The position numbers were made by a program, and so were the translations under genes. Shown here in pieces: positions 24,301-37,622 of a stretch of 64,000 nucleotides of DNA. Numbering within the stretch: position 1 is the first letter of the stretch; each line of letters begins with the position of its first letter. Below the pieces are notes generated by a model. That model was not told the origin of the DNA and did no database searches. It saw nothing but the letters and a program-made list of their open reading frames with translations. Source of the stretch: Spinellus fusiger (Eukaryota; Mucoromycota; Mucoromycetes; Mucorales; Phycomycetaceae). The stretch is from assembly GCA_025094145.1 (NCBI GenBank), contig JALLLS010000055.1, positions 124,001 to 188,000 on the forward strand, written 5' to 3'.

Positions 24301-24522
24301 TGGCAGACTCTAGTACAAGAGTCAAGCAATCATTGTTTATCACAGGATTATTATTTTATTTTACCATTACTAAACAAAGTTGAACTTGGACTGCTCTTTC
24401 TAGACTAAAAGTTGCCTCGTATACGCACTCTTGAGAATCCAAATCCTTCACACTGCATAAACATGACATACGAGTTTAAACTTTATATCTTTAGTACGAG
24501 GCAATGTATGTAGTATGGTCTT

Positions 24523-24723
24523 TTAGAAGACTTGGTATAACTGTCGCATGCAATCGCCCCCACAAAAATGAATAAGCGTCTCTCGCTCATATAGAGCATG
24601 CCACTCCTTGCGAATGACATGCTGTTTCTTTAATAACAAACATTTGAGAGTAAGTATAGCCGCAAAAGCTCGATTCATGCCATTGAGTGGTTGTGCAACA
24701 CCCCGATGGTCTTGATAGTGTGG
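24523..24723 (-). pseudogene. Unidentified coding-like fragment at outer end of right arm
   Basis: Mirror of 10755-10955: the same 66-codon frame on the minus strand, with the A/G difference silent for the encoded Arg. Family not recognised. Confidence 0.3.
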
Positions 24724-24731
24724 CTATAATA

Positions 24732-25049
24732 ATGTTAAAGTGATAAAAAGAATGTCTTAGGATATTTTAAATGTATATTTTCTTCTTTAGATTCACAATT
24801 TTCTTAATAATTCTATAACTTTATGAATTCATTAGATAGAGACAGAAATATCAATACATAAAGATGATAGGGTTTATAATAAAAATAGTTTTATTTTTAG
24901 ACCACTTTGTAGCTACTGTGACTATCCTTGGCATCTATGACAGCCTGACATCTCCGCTCCATGCCAGCAATGAGAGTGTATGTTATTTCCTTTGATATTT
25001 TGCCCTATTCCAGAATAGGGACAGTCTAACTTTTTCTTGGTGGAATATA
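24732..25049 (-). mobile_element. Tc1-like relic A, first half (interrupted)
   Basis: Minus-strand remnant of a Tc1-like element. The segment near 24911-24985 (CATCTCCGCTCCATGCCAGC) is clearly homologous to 27495-27535 in relic C and to 35875-35915 in relic D. The element is cut at 25049 by insertion of element B and resumes at 26743. Its left part starts right where the palindrome ends. Confidence 0.65.
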
Positions 25050-25188
25050 CACTATTTTCACTTATTATTGTCGCACTTTTAGAGAAAAATATGTCGCATT
25101 AATTAATTAAAATTTGGCATAGTAAAAGATTTAAAACTGGCATATTCTAAGTACTTGAGGTTTTCTTACATTTTACTTTTCTTAAAAA

Positions 25189-26508
25189 ATGAATAACATT
25201 GTGCACGGAGACGGCCAAGGAAATATCTATAATGATGAAGGCATGGCCGTTACAGTAGTGGAGATGGAGGTAGACGAGGAGACGTACCTCATTGAGACGG
25301 TTACAAATTTCGGGATGTACCTTGACCTCAAACCACCCGAGAAGCCAGAAAGAAGAACTGTACAACAATCCGTAGACAAAGATGTCAATACAGAAGAGGA
25401 TAACAGAGCTCCTGGTATCCACAGGCATTACAAAGATTCCGAAAAAGAGCAGTTGTTTGTATTGATTTATGAAAGGGGTATGAGCGTCAGAGCTGCTGCG
25501 CTGAAACTTCAAATCCACCCACGCACTGCTCAGCGATGGTACTCGAACGATCAGCAGAACCCTCAGACATTCATTGCCAGAAAAGAAGGTAGTGGAAGGC
25601 CAGTTGGTAGACCAGCACTACTTGACGATAGCCATAAAAGATTTTTGGTCGATTTATTGGACGATCAGCCCTCTTTAGTCCTGGATCAAATGATGGAGAG
25701 TTTGAGAACGTCTTTTATTGATTTAGAGATATCGAAAACAGCTCTCTACAATTTTGTCACCAAAAATTGTAAGATCAGTCTGAAAAGAGCCCATTTTCAT
25801 TCAGTTGATCGTAATAGTCCTGAAAAGATCAAGAATCGAAAGGAGTGGGTACAGAAATGGATGGAGACAGACATGGACTACATGAGCAACTGTGTCTTTA
25901 TAGATGAGGCGGCATTCCACATCAACATGAAGCGTACTTTTGCTTGGTCAAAAGTAGGTACTTGTGCAGTAGTAAAAGTACCAAGAACGAGGGCTAAAAC
26001 AACAACCATCCTGGGAGCAACATCTGCTCAGGGCATTGTCAATATAAAAGTAAGACGGCCTCGAATGTTGCCTGTTTCAAAGAAGAGAAGAACTACTGGA
26101 TCTGGTGGGCCTTCTCAAAAACAAAGCAAAGGCACTGTTACTGGCCACTATATCAATTTCTTGAGCGATACAATGGATGTCATGGACAATTTTCCAGATG
26201 TCTTCAAGGATAATTACTTGATTATGGACAACGCCCCCATCCACATGAATGAAGACATTAAAAGCTTCATTGAAGGCCGTGGGTACAAGTGTGTTTATCT
26301 TCCCCCTTACTCACCAGAGTTGAATCCCATTGAGCAATTCTGGTCTGTTTGCAAAAGCAGGTTAAAAAGAGAAAGACTCTTGAAAGAAGAAACTCTGTCA
26401 TCTAGAATCGCCGATGCATCTAACCAAGTTCTTCTCGGTGACCTCAGAGGGTTTTGCAAATACTCTGTCGATAGATTTGAGGATTGCTTACAAGAGAAGC
26501 CTCTTTAA
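25189..26508 (+). CDS. DDE transposase, IS630/Tc1-mariner superfamily, full length
   Basis: Intronless 439-residue transposase that should cut and rejoin element B at its TA-flanked ends. An N-terminal acidic stretch (1-80) is followed by a helix-turn-helix at about 95-118 (GMSVRAAALKLQIHPRTAQR) and a second DNA-binding block to about 215. The catalytic domain has D239 in FIDEAAFH, D347 in YLIMDNAPIH and E382 in YSPELNPIEQFWS. There are 34 residues between the second D and E, the DD34E spacing of Tc1. All catalytic residues are intact and there are no stops. A basic insertion at about 285-315 (RRPRMLPVSKKRR) is longer than in classical Tc1 and may be a nuclear localisation signal. Confidence 0.92.
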   Translation: MNNIVHGDGQGNIYNDEGMAVTVVEMEVDEETYLIETVTNFGMYLDLKPPEKPERRTVQQSVDKDVNTEEDNRAPGIHRHYKDSEKEQLFVLIYERGMSVRAAALKLQIHPRTAQRWYSNDQQNPQTFIARKEGSGRPVGRPALLDDSHKRFLVDLLDDQPSLVLDQMMESLRTSFIDLEISKTALYNFVTKNCKISLKRAHFHSVDRNSPEKIKNRKEWVQKWMETDMDYMSNCVFIDEAAFHINMKRTFAWSKVGTCAVVKVPRTRAKTTTILGATSAQGIVNIKVRRPRMLPVSKKRRTTGSGGPSQKQSKGTVTGHYINFLSDTMDVMDNFPDVFKDNYLIMDNAPIHMNEDIKSFIEGRGYKCVYLPPYSPELNPIEQFWSVCKSRLKRERLLKEETLSSRIADASNQVLLGDLRGFCKYSVDRFEDCLQEKPL

Positions 26509-26642
26509 AAATAAAACATTTATGTCGCATTTGTCGCATCCAACTTATACGCCATCTTTTAATTTATTAATGCGACAAGTTTTCTTCCAAAAGTGCGACA
26601 TATTTTTTTCCAAAAGTGCGACAATAATAAGTGAAAATAGTG

Positions 26643-26742
26643 TACCATTTCCGAAAAGTAATGTCGCATTCACTTGTCACATCTGCGTATATATTGTATT
26701 ATAAATATTTATGAAACGCGACATTAATTTTTGGAAGTAGTG
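26643..26742. repeat. 100-bp MITE-like block at right end of element B
   Basis: Begins TACCATTTCCGAAAAG and ends, in reverse complement, CACTACTTCCAAAAATTAAT. The two ends share the core TTCC-AAAA-TAATGTCGC inverted. Flanked by TA on both sides. Either a subterminal part of element B or a separate tiny non-autonomous relative inserted beside it. Confidence 0.5.
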
Positions 26743-27296
26743 TATACTCTTCTGTCTTTTCTAATGAATTTTTCAAGATGAGCCCATAAACGCTCTATAG
26801 AATTGAGATCTAGACTTTGCGAGGGCCAGGGAGAAATAGTTTCCACACCATTTAATATCTTCCATTCTCGAGTCTTTTTTTTTACTCGTACGGGGTCTAG
26901 CATTGTCCTCCTATAGACGATAACTGACTACAAAGTATAGAAAAGAGACGCTTGAGTTTAGGGCAGTAGTTTTTTCTCAAAATATTGATATAATTGTTGG
27001 AGTTTATCCTACCCTCCACTATGATCTACCTCTCAGCACCCTCTCCACTAAAACAGTTATATACCATCGCACCATTGCCTCCAAACTTCCTTGTTTCCAG
27101 GATATTCTTAGGATAGAAGGCCGTGTTGTGCTGCCTCGACCTGAGTAGATTTCACACTTAGCACCCGGTAGATAATGGTTGAGTGAGTCTAATTTATGTT
27201 ACACTTCTTATGCATCTCACGGGTCTCGGTGAGGATGTTTACAGTGTTGGATGAGTTAGACATTATAAGAGAAAAGGTATATGTTATTTTAATATA
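26743..27296 (-). mobile_element. Tc1-like relic A, second half
   Basis: Continuation of relic A after element B: reverse-strand transposase remnants around 26775-26830 (GAGCCCATAAACGCTCTATA) match relic C near 27650-27665. Degenerate, with stops. The far end (27230-27270, GTTTACAGTGTTGGA) is shared with relic D at 36025-36045. Confidence 0.6.
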
Positions 27297-28622
27297 CAGT
27301 GGGTTTCAAAAGAATAAGGAAGATTATTTAAATTTCGATATGCTTCTGTAATAGGAAATACTTATTCTTTGTAATAAAAACACACTAAACACACAGTAGA
27401 GACTTGAAATTGGATGAAGTATAAAGTCAACAGTATAATATATAAATATTTATTGGGTAGAAACACTAGATACTAAGGGGTTTCACCCTTGGCCTCTATC
27501 ACAGTCTTGCATCTCCGCCCCATGCTGGCAATAAGAGTGTCTGTGGTGTTCTTGGGAATATCCTTCCATTCATTTAACAAGAGTACCTCCAAATCTTAGA
27601 GATTACTTTTTGGGGTCATTCTCATTTTTATTGACCTGTCAAGCTCCTCCCACAAATGCTCTATGGGGTTGAGGTCGGGGCTTTGTGAGGGCCACCCCTT
27701 CATAGTAGCAATGTTCTCTTGTGCCTTCCACAACCTGGACCCTTTACTCTTGTGGCGGATGGAATTGTCCTATTGAAGAACTTAATAAACCTATGGATTT
27801 AGTGCCTTGAGTCGAACCAACCCAAGGCAGTAGTTATCCTTTAAGATTTCAATGTATCTTTTGCTGTCTATACTGCCCTTCACAGGCACCAACCTTCCAA
27901 CACCTTCACTAAAGAAAGAACCCCACACCATTAAACTACTGCCACCAAACTTCATAGTGGGCTTGAATTTCTTTGGGTGCAGCTCCTCCTTCTTTCTTCG
28001 CACCACTCTGTTGAAGTTGTTGGTCCTCATCAACTAGTACTTTAACTCATCGGATCAGATGACCGCCTTCCAGTCTTCCTCAGTCCAAGCAAGCCTCAAA
28101 TTCCTGTACTTATTAGTGAAGGAAGGTTTCTTAACCACCTTGAAAGAAAACAGGACAATCTTCATCATTTTTCTAAAAGTGCTCATGCACACTTTGGTGG
28201 TCATCTGCTTGCAAAGCTAATTGATTATCTGAAATGAATATCTTTCTAAATTGTGTCCAATCTCTCTCGTCCCTCTAACTAAGAATGGGCCTACTCCCAG
28301 TGCTTCCTTTGGCCTTGAAATATCTATTCTTTATATATCTCTTTACGATACGGGAAATTGACTGCTTACTAACTCCAAACCTAGCAGAAATAGAGACATG
28401 ACTGGTCCTATTTACGGTGTTCTCTTGAGCAATGAGACAGAGGGTGGTCATCAATATTTATTTTCCCTGTTTCCAAAATGTCTTTTTATTTTTTCGGTGG
28501 TGTTAGATGAGGTAGAAATTAGAGTATAACTGATAAATAAAGAGTTTTTTTTTTAAAAAAAAATTCAATGGGAAAACTATAGTATAGATTTGAAATGTCC
28601 CTTATTTTATTGAAAGCCACTG
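27297..28622 (-). mobile_element. Tc1-like element C, complete ends, dead transposase
   Basis: Terminal inverted repeats start CAGTGGGTTTCAAAAGAATA at 27297 and, inverted, CAGTGGCTTTCAATAAAATA at 28622, both bordered by TA. Length 1326 bp. The minus strand encodes transposase remnants including FGGSSLMVWGSFFSEGVGRL (27791-28033), a Tc1 hallmark, but frames are broken. It lies directly after relic A. Confidence 0.85.
27791..28033 (-). pseudogene. Tc1 transposase fragment in element C
   Basis: Open 80-codon piece of the catalytic domain with the MVWGSF motif and KRYIEILKDNY. The flanking reading frame is interrupted by stops on both sides, so this is a remnant. Confidence 0.75.
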
Positions 28623-29107
28623 TACCACAAGAAATTTGGTGTCCTGGTTTCCTTGATGACTTTATGGCCTTTTTGGATGTCTATTCATAATCCTCATTTT
28701 ACTATCATTTCTCATTTTTCATCATTTCTCTCTGATTTGAGGTTTTGTATTTCTCTGTTCTTCTGTTTCTCATTCATTTGCATTTATTTTTTCACTTTTG
28801 TATTTGAAGTGTTTCTATGTCTATCCCATTTTTTTCAAACAATCCCATAGGGTGGCTAATATGTCCAATGTGCGAATAGCAACCAGCACCCAAAAATAAA
28901 AATATTTTGAATTGTAGAAATAGCCCAAAATTTGAAAGATCCCAAGATATTCTTTTCATCGCTTTATATCAATAAATATCTAATGATATATTGTATAGTA
29001 GGAAGCATAATAATTTAAAAGGAGTCTCTCTTCTAGAGATAAGTTTTTATACTATACAGACTTTTTAGGGAATAAAAATACATCAGCTAATAGCACAGCA
29101 TATATTA
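28623..29107. other. Intergenic between element C and CDK5RAP1 3' end
   Basis: T-rich DNA with only a low-complexity open frame. Nothing recognised. Confidence 0.5.
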
Positions 29108-29900
29108 TTAACGAGAAGACATAGATGATGATGCAAATGCTTGGATCGAACTTGGGCCAATCATTCGACCTGTCAAACTGCCACTTGTTGCTGATATTAT
29201 CTCAACTGCAACATACTCTCCTATGGAGAGAGAAGCAGTTTCTTCCCCTTGGATGATAAATACTTTATGACCACCATCTGATAGTCCACTGAACTTGGTC
29301 TCTACACCACGTTTTGTTTGTGTCTTTTCATAGCTGATTAAGATGAGTTGGTGAGATCCAATAAGATTCTTATTTTTCTCAGCTGCATTCTTGTGAAATG
29401 TATCTATAATTTCATTCAGACGTCGCGCTTTGACTGTTTCAGGAACATCGTCTACATAACGGCGATGGGCATGTGTTTTTTCTCGCATACTAAATAAACA
29501 AAAGTTATTTATCACTTCTTTTTTTTAAAAAAAGAAAGAAAGAAAGAACAAGACAATGAAGGCTACCGACTGTTACCTATAAGCAAACATAAACGCAGTA
29601 TCGTATTTCACTTGTTCCATCAGAGATACTGTATCTCTATGTTCTTCCTCTGTTTCACCACAAAATCCAGTAATAAAGTCACTACTGATCCATACATCAG
29701 GGATAACACTTCGTATCTCTGCTACAAGGTCAAGGTAAGCCTCCCTTGAATAACCACGTCGCATTCTTTCTAAAACACTATTATTTCCGGACTGAATAGG
29801 CATATGAATTGAATTACACAAGTTGCTTCTGGATGCAATAAGATGAAGAAGTTCAGTAGGGAAGTCTTTTGGATGAGGAGAAGTAAATCTCACACGTATC

Positions 29901-29931
<31 letters not shown>

Positions 29932-31564
29932 AAATAAATCAGTAAATGCAAGACAGTTAAATATATTACTCTCGTCACTCACCTCAGGATTAACCAGACT
30001 AACTCTGTCAAGAAGTTCAGTAAACCTACGCCCTCCCTCTTTACGCTTATAGATAGTCTTGAAGCCAGCATTACTCAAACCAGAGCCCGTGGATTCTTGT
30101 GACATAAAATAAGTAGACTCGGATGTGTCACGGTAGGCTTTGGATAAACATAGCATTATTAGTTCTCTTCATCAAGCCATGGATCAATATCTTTACATAC
30201 AGTTTACATTCTGACCCAGGATAGTAACTAATAGGTCAGTAAGGATTAGCATATACAAAAACTTTCATATTGAACTTCATTACTTTCTTTGACCCCTTGA
30301 TCACTTAAATGGCGAACCTCATCGATAATAGTGTCAATGGATCTACTTCTTTCATTGCCTATAGTTCTTTCATTAATTCTCTATAAAAATTCGTATACGC
30401 CTTGTAATGAAAAATCACCTCTCGTGAATGGTACAATACAAAAGCTGCACATATTATTGCACCCTCTCATAATAGACACCCATCCAGAAACACTGTTTTT
30501 ATCTAATCGTATAGGCATCACATCAGCATAGGTTTCGTCTGCTGAGAGCATGACATTAGCAACACCATGATGATATTCATTTTCAGCCAAAGAAATAAGG
30601 TGTGGAATGGATCGATAGCCATCAGGACCACAGACAATATCTACAAGTTTGTCTTGTTCTAGCATTTTTGATTTTAGTCGTTCTGCCATGCACTAAATAG
30701 AGTGCATTGATTAGACTCCATCTAACAGTTCGCCAAGTCACTGTTAACCTACGCCGAGTACTCCGACCAAAGGGGGTTTTGTGTCCATCTTGGATTTGTA
30801 GTATCGCAAGTATTTGAGTCTTTCCCATATCTTTACTTCTGCATTTTCACGTATTGCACACTATGAATACCTTTTTTTTTAAATACATTATCCATTGTAT
30901 TTCTCTCTGTTCATTTGATTTACTTACAGTCACAAGGAATACTACTTCCGCATTGTCTTTTGTTAATGTTCTTACATATCCTGCCTTTGTCATGATGGCA
31001 TTTAATATTTCTGTATCATTAACATTCATCTATAGATAGAGAGATGTTTGTTAACGATTCTCCATCAACACACACACACACACACACTTCAATTGTTATT
31101 ACACTATTAACATCTATCTCAGAGTCTCTCCTTTTCTCTTTCCTTTTCATTCTCTCTTCCTTTCTTACCTGACAGCCATACACCTCAATATAAAATTTAC
31201 GTCCACGCCCCCAATCAGGTCCATGGGTAGTAAGATAAGGAATAGAGTCAGGGTGAACAAGGGCTGGATCCACTGGTTTTGTACTTTTGGCTAGAAAGTC
31301 CTGGAGAGAGGGTGAACGGTTATCAAGGACAAGTCGTTTATTGTAGGCGTTTTTCAATGTCTCTTTGTGTTGAGGTACAGTAGGTGTGTCTGTGTGAGCA
31401 GTCACATGAGCAGAAGAGGTAGAGGTAGAAGCATGTCGAGTAATGGCGTAGGTTGTGTTGATATGTCTCTGTGGAGTGTTGAAGCACAACCAAGTGTTTT
31501 GACGGACACTTTGACGGATGCTGTGACAGGCACTTTGACGAGTGCTGTAGAGAAGAGTATACAT
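29108..31564 (-). CDS. CDK5RAP1: CDK5RAP1/MiaB-type tRNA methylthiotransferase, probably mitochondrial
   Basis: Radical SAM iron-sulfur enzyme that adds a 2-methylthio group to i6A37 of tRNAs. Nine minus-strand exons: 31564-31169, 31029-30928, 30860-30753, 30692-30419, 30358-30284, 30227-30201, 30137-29983, 29899-29577, 29489-29108; 613 residues. The N-terminus is Ser/Arg-rich and fits a mitochondrial presequence. The UPF0004 domain has its three cluster cysteines in YGCQMN (131), TCAIREN (167) and LGCMAER (203). The radical SAM cysteines are in CNNMCSFC (280, 284, 287). ITILGQNVN and RVRFTSPHP follow, then a C-terminal TRAM domain. Exon 6 is only 27 bp. Intron 7 is mostly TTG/CAA repeats. 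Yeast lacks an orthologue, so retention here is notable. Divergent from ADE5,7. Confidence 0.92.
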
Positions 31565-31987
31565 GAGTTGGGTGTGGCCTTTACTATTTCTTTCTATTTT
31601 CCAAATATTGGATTTTTCCAGCCAGACAAGTAGACAAGACTGCGGTTGTGACTATTGTAAAATTAGGCACACTCATCTTCTGTCAATGCAGGGATCAACG
31701 GATGGACTATTGTCTGTGTAAATACATACTACTGTATTTCTAACATTATAAAGTACTATCATCTATCCTTCTTTTTCATTAGAAGTAATTTATCTCTGTA
31801 TCTATGCTTAGAAGGGCAGAGAATCCACTCATTATTAGCCATCGGATCTCATCTGCATTCGATTTCTGTCCTTTTTAGTGTGACTTTATCAGTGACTTGA
31901 AAGATCGGTGTCTCGAACCATGCCATCTATTCTCTGACAATGTTTTCCTTTTCTATCTTTTACAGCAGTTTACTCTTCTACAAAGAG

Positions 31988-32018
<31 letters not shown>

Positions 32019-32554
32019 GATAGAAGAAAGAGCATCTTTGGATAGTTGAACAGTAGATTCCACCAAAAAAGAAAGAAAGAAAGAAAGAAAGAAAGAATAC
32101 GAGTGATGTTGGTACTATTTACCTTTGGAAGTTCAAACCTCATCCAAAATGCAAGGCAAAGTGTTGAGCACTCCTGTCCTGTCTTTTTCTTTTTCTTTTT
32201 TGGAGTATCTCATTTTAGGCTATAACCCTATATCCTGCATGTAGTTTTCAAGAACAGCAGTTTCCGCTTGAGATGGGATCCACTGTATTTAACAAAAGGC
32301 CTTTCTTGCTTTCTGTGCTTAAGTTGAAATTATTAAGTCATTAAAGAAATAATTTTTATCAAGGTAATAAAGATCATTCATATAATACTAGAGTCCATTT
32401 TCTCACTTTCTATGGAGTTATAGCAAGACGACCCTAGAGCGAGGTTGGCGAAACCATTGATGGAGGGGTGGCTTGGTTGCTATGACTCAGTTCTCTCTGA
32501 CTTAAAGCTCAAATTTTCGATGCTTAGTTTGAATTATCATCCTTCTCTCACTCG
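31565..32554. other. Divergent intergenic region CDK5RAP1 / ADE5,7
   Basis: Shared 990-bp promoter region. It contains a GATA microsatellite at 31988-32025, an AAAG microsatellite at about 32070-32098 and the TGACTCA site listed separately. No gene seen. Confidence 0.6.
32483..32489 (+). promoter_or_regulatory. TGACTCA site upstream of ADE5,7 (Gcn4/Bas1-like)
   Basis: TGACTCA lies 66 bp upstream of the first ADE5,7 codon. In yeast, TGACTC is bound by Bas1 and Gcn4 and controls purine genes including ADE5,7. The match is exact; the control is inferred from yeast. Confidence 0.5.
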
Positions 32555-35524
<2,970 letters not shown>

Positions 35525-37622
35525 ACATTTGTACGGATATTTGTTTCTTCTCTATTCAAAAGAAAAAGAAAAAGTTCAGTTTACAGTGTAAATAGATAGT
35601 TTAGAATAAAAGACATTGATGCCATACGTTGGCTAGTGATAATTGTGGTATTATTATAAAGTGACCCACCAAAAGTAAGCACTCTTTTATATAAATATAT
35701 ATAAAAACGCAGCTTTTCTTTTATAAATATACCTTATCATGATAGTATTATAACTATGAATTCATTAGATAGAGACATGAAACTTTCAATAAATACATAG
35801 AATAGTGTTGATGATACATAAAAGAAGTTTTATTGTAAGGTTGTTTAGTAACTACTATCAGTTATTGGCACCAATGACAGTCTACTATGCCTACCTCATG
35901 CTGGCAATGAGGGTGTCTATTGTCTTTGATTTTTCACCTTATTCCAACACCCAGTGTAGGATAGTTGAGCAGGTCTCAATGTTAGTATCTTGTCTATACC
36001 TCTTGTGGTTTTTTAATGAGGAGGTTTACAGTGTTGGAGAGTACAGACATTACAAAGAAACTATTGTTATATAAAATAGTAGATAATTTAAAAGATCCAG
36101 TTTCTTTTTCTTAGTCACCTTATATTGGAATATAGAAATCTTTGTATTTGGAGTGTTTGTTCTTATATAATGTCAAAGCAACACAGTAAGATGTACTCTC
36201 ATTTCTATGAGCTCAATAGACATTCATATATCAACTACCTATGCATACATAACAATAAAAATAAACACCTTTATGAAGAATATTAAAAGCTAATAGTGTA
36301 TCAGTACTACACACCAGGAGATCTTTAGGATGTAAATGTAGGTGTAGGTGTAAATGATCTATCGAATTCATAGGGCATTATCAATACCAAACCATTGTGA
36401 TTTTTTCTATAATCCCTTTCTTTTTCCTCAAGTATTACTAGAAACAGTGCTGAGCAATTTAATTTAGCAATACCAATCGTCATTTTTATTCTTCTACCTT
36501 TATTATTTCATAAGAGTTATTGCTATTCATCATGACAAAAGAATACTATAGGCATCAAAAGTTTATTAAACTAGTCAATGTATTGAATTTAGATATAAAA
36601 AGAAATGGCCAATGAAGATGCTATTAGGATGCATAAAAGAGCCTATCAAACTGAATGATTTTCAATGATTTGTTAAGGTTATGAGTGTTTTCTTCTGTGA
36701 TATTTCATGATATAATCCCAAATATGCAGCCTTCTTAATCTTTCTAACTCATTCTACAATAAACAATTAGACTCGTTGATAACACTAGTCATAATAACAC
36801 TAATAGTAATAGTGATGAATGGTCAAGGGGATGTCTTTTAAGGTGAAGTTTTGATCTGTGGAATTTCGAGTCTACACTTATCTTTACTCTTATTCTTAGT
36901 CTATTAACATGAATAGTTATCAGAGGTTCAATACTCATGAGTGTGTGTTTTCCCTTTGTATAAGAATAGAGTACATAAAAAGGATGTTTGAATTGTTAGT
37001 TATATTATCTGTCCATGTTTCTGTCCAGTGAGGCAATTATAGGGACTTTATGATAATAAAGCGTACTATTTCTTATTCTTATGTAAATGTCTTATCTATA
37101 GTGGAGGTGTGTTTTACTGATTATCCCATCTGTAATATTCTATAGCACTCACTTAGTATTCCCCCTTTATAGCCTACCACGTTTTATCCTTGTCCAATGA
37201 GTGATATGCATGTGGCTACAGAACCACTGTTTTTTGTTTTATTTTATTTTGTTTTATATTTTTATTTATTTTTGCAGTAGCTGTTCATAGTCCATGCATG
37301 ATGACCAGGACAAACACATCCCACTCCATCTCTTTCTATTGACCATGGCCCTTTTATGGCCGTCTTCTTTCGTAGTGACCTGCTTCTAGGGTGCTCTACT
37401 GTGCTCCTAAAGAACAGTAAACCAATGTCCTCTATAGGCCAATCAATACCTCGTGCTATATTTAGACAGAGCAGTAAATAATAATAAGAAAAAACTCATG
37501 CCTTAGTCTTTTGTACCGTTCCGCGACTCATTTTTGAATTTCCAAAGAATTGCTTCCAATCCATCCAATAGAACTAGCCTCTTTTCTCCCGTTCTCTTTT
37601 TCCTTCTTTTGACTGCTTAATA
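35525..37622. other. Intergenic region after ADE5,7, containing Tc1 relic D
   Basis: Besides relic D it holds AT-rich DNA. Two CCAAT boxes (37422-37426 and 37439-37443) sit about 180-200 bp upstream of the next gene and suggest its promoter. Nothing coding recognised. Confidence 0.55.
35640..36090 (-). mobile_element. Short internally deleted Tc1-like relic D
   Basis: The block around 35755-35920 (GAATTCATTAGATAGAGACA, then a degenerate transposase end) matches relic A at 24825-24985. The block at 36020-36060 (GGTTTACAGTGTTGGA, then GACATTA) matches the other end of relic A at 27230-27270. The middle of the transposase is missing, so it is a deletion derivative of the same family. Exact ends are uncertain. 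Confidence 0.6.

Larger units (their letters stand above)
18394..24731 (-). repeat. Right arm of the giant inverted repeat, about 6.34 kb
   Basis: Reverse complement of 10747-17085 with only about four differences noted by eye. It carries the second copy of the secreted double-psi beta-barrel gene, the mirrored microsatellites and, at its outer end, the mirrored unidentified coding fragment. The match stops at CTATAATA (24724-24731). Beyond that the sequence is a Tc1-like relic, whereas the left arm borders single-copy DNA. Stretches 18396-20813 and 21362-24522 have no recognisable gene. Confidence 0.95.
25050..26742 (+). mobile_element. Apparently intact Tc1/mariner-superfamily element B, nested in relic A
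   Basis: Flanked by TA on both sides. The left end CACTATTTTCACTTATTATT recurs inverted at 26623-26642. A further 100 bp then ends CACTACTTCC (inverted) at 26742, also followed by TA, so the right boundary may be 26642 or 26742. The ends contain many TGTCGCA/TGCGACA motifs (two at the left, about seven at the right), probable transposase binding sites. It carries one uninterrupted 439-codon transposase gene. Because it splits relic A, it is the younger insertion. Confidence 0.8.

Noticed and set aside
29900..29932. TTG repeat read as coding poly-Asn in CDK5RAP1
   Set aside because: Lies between a good donor (GTGAGT) and a CAACAG acceptor, and splicing restores the family sequence [13 protein letters not shown].
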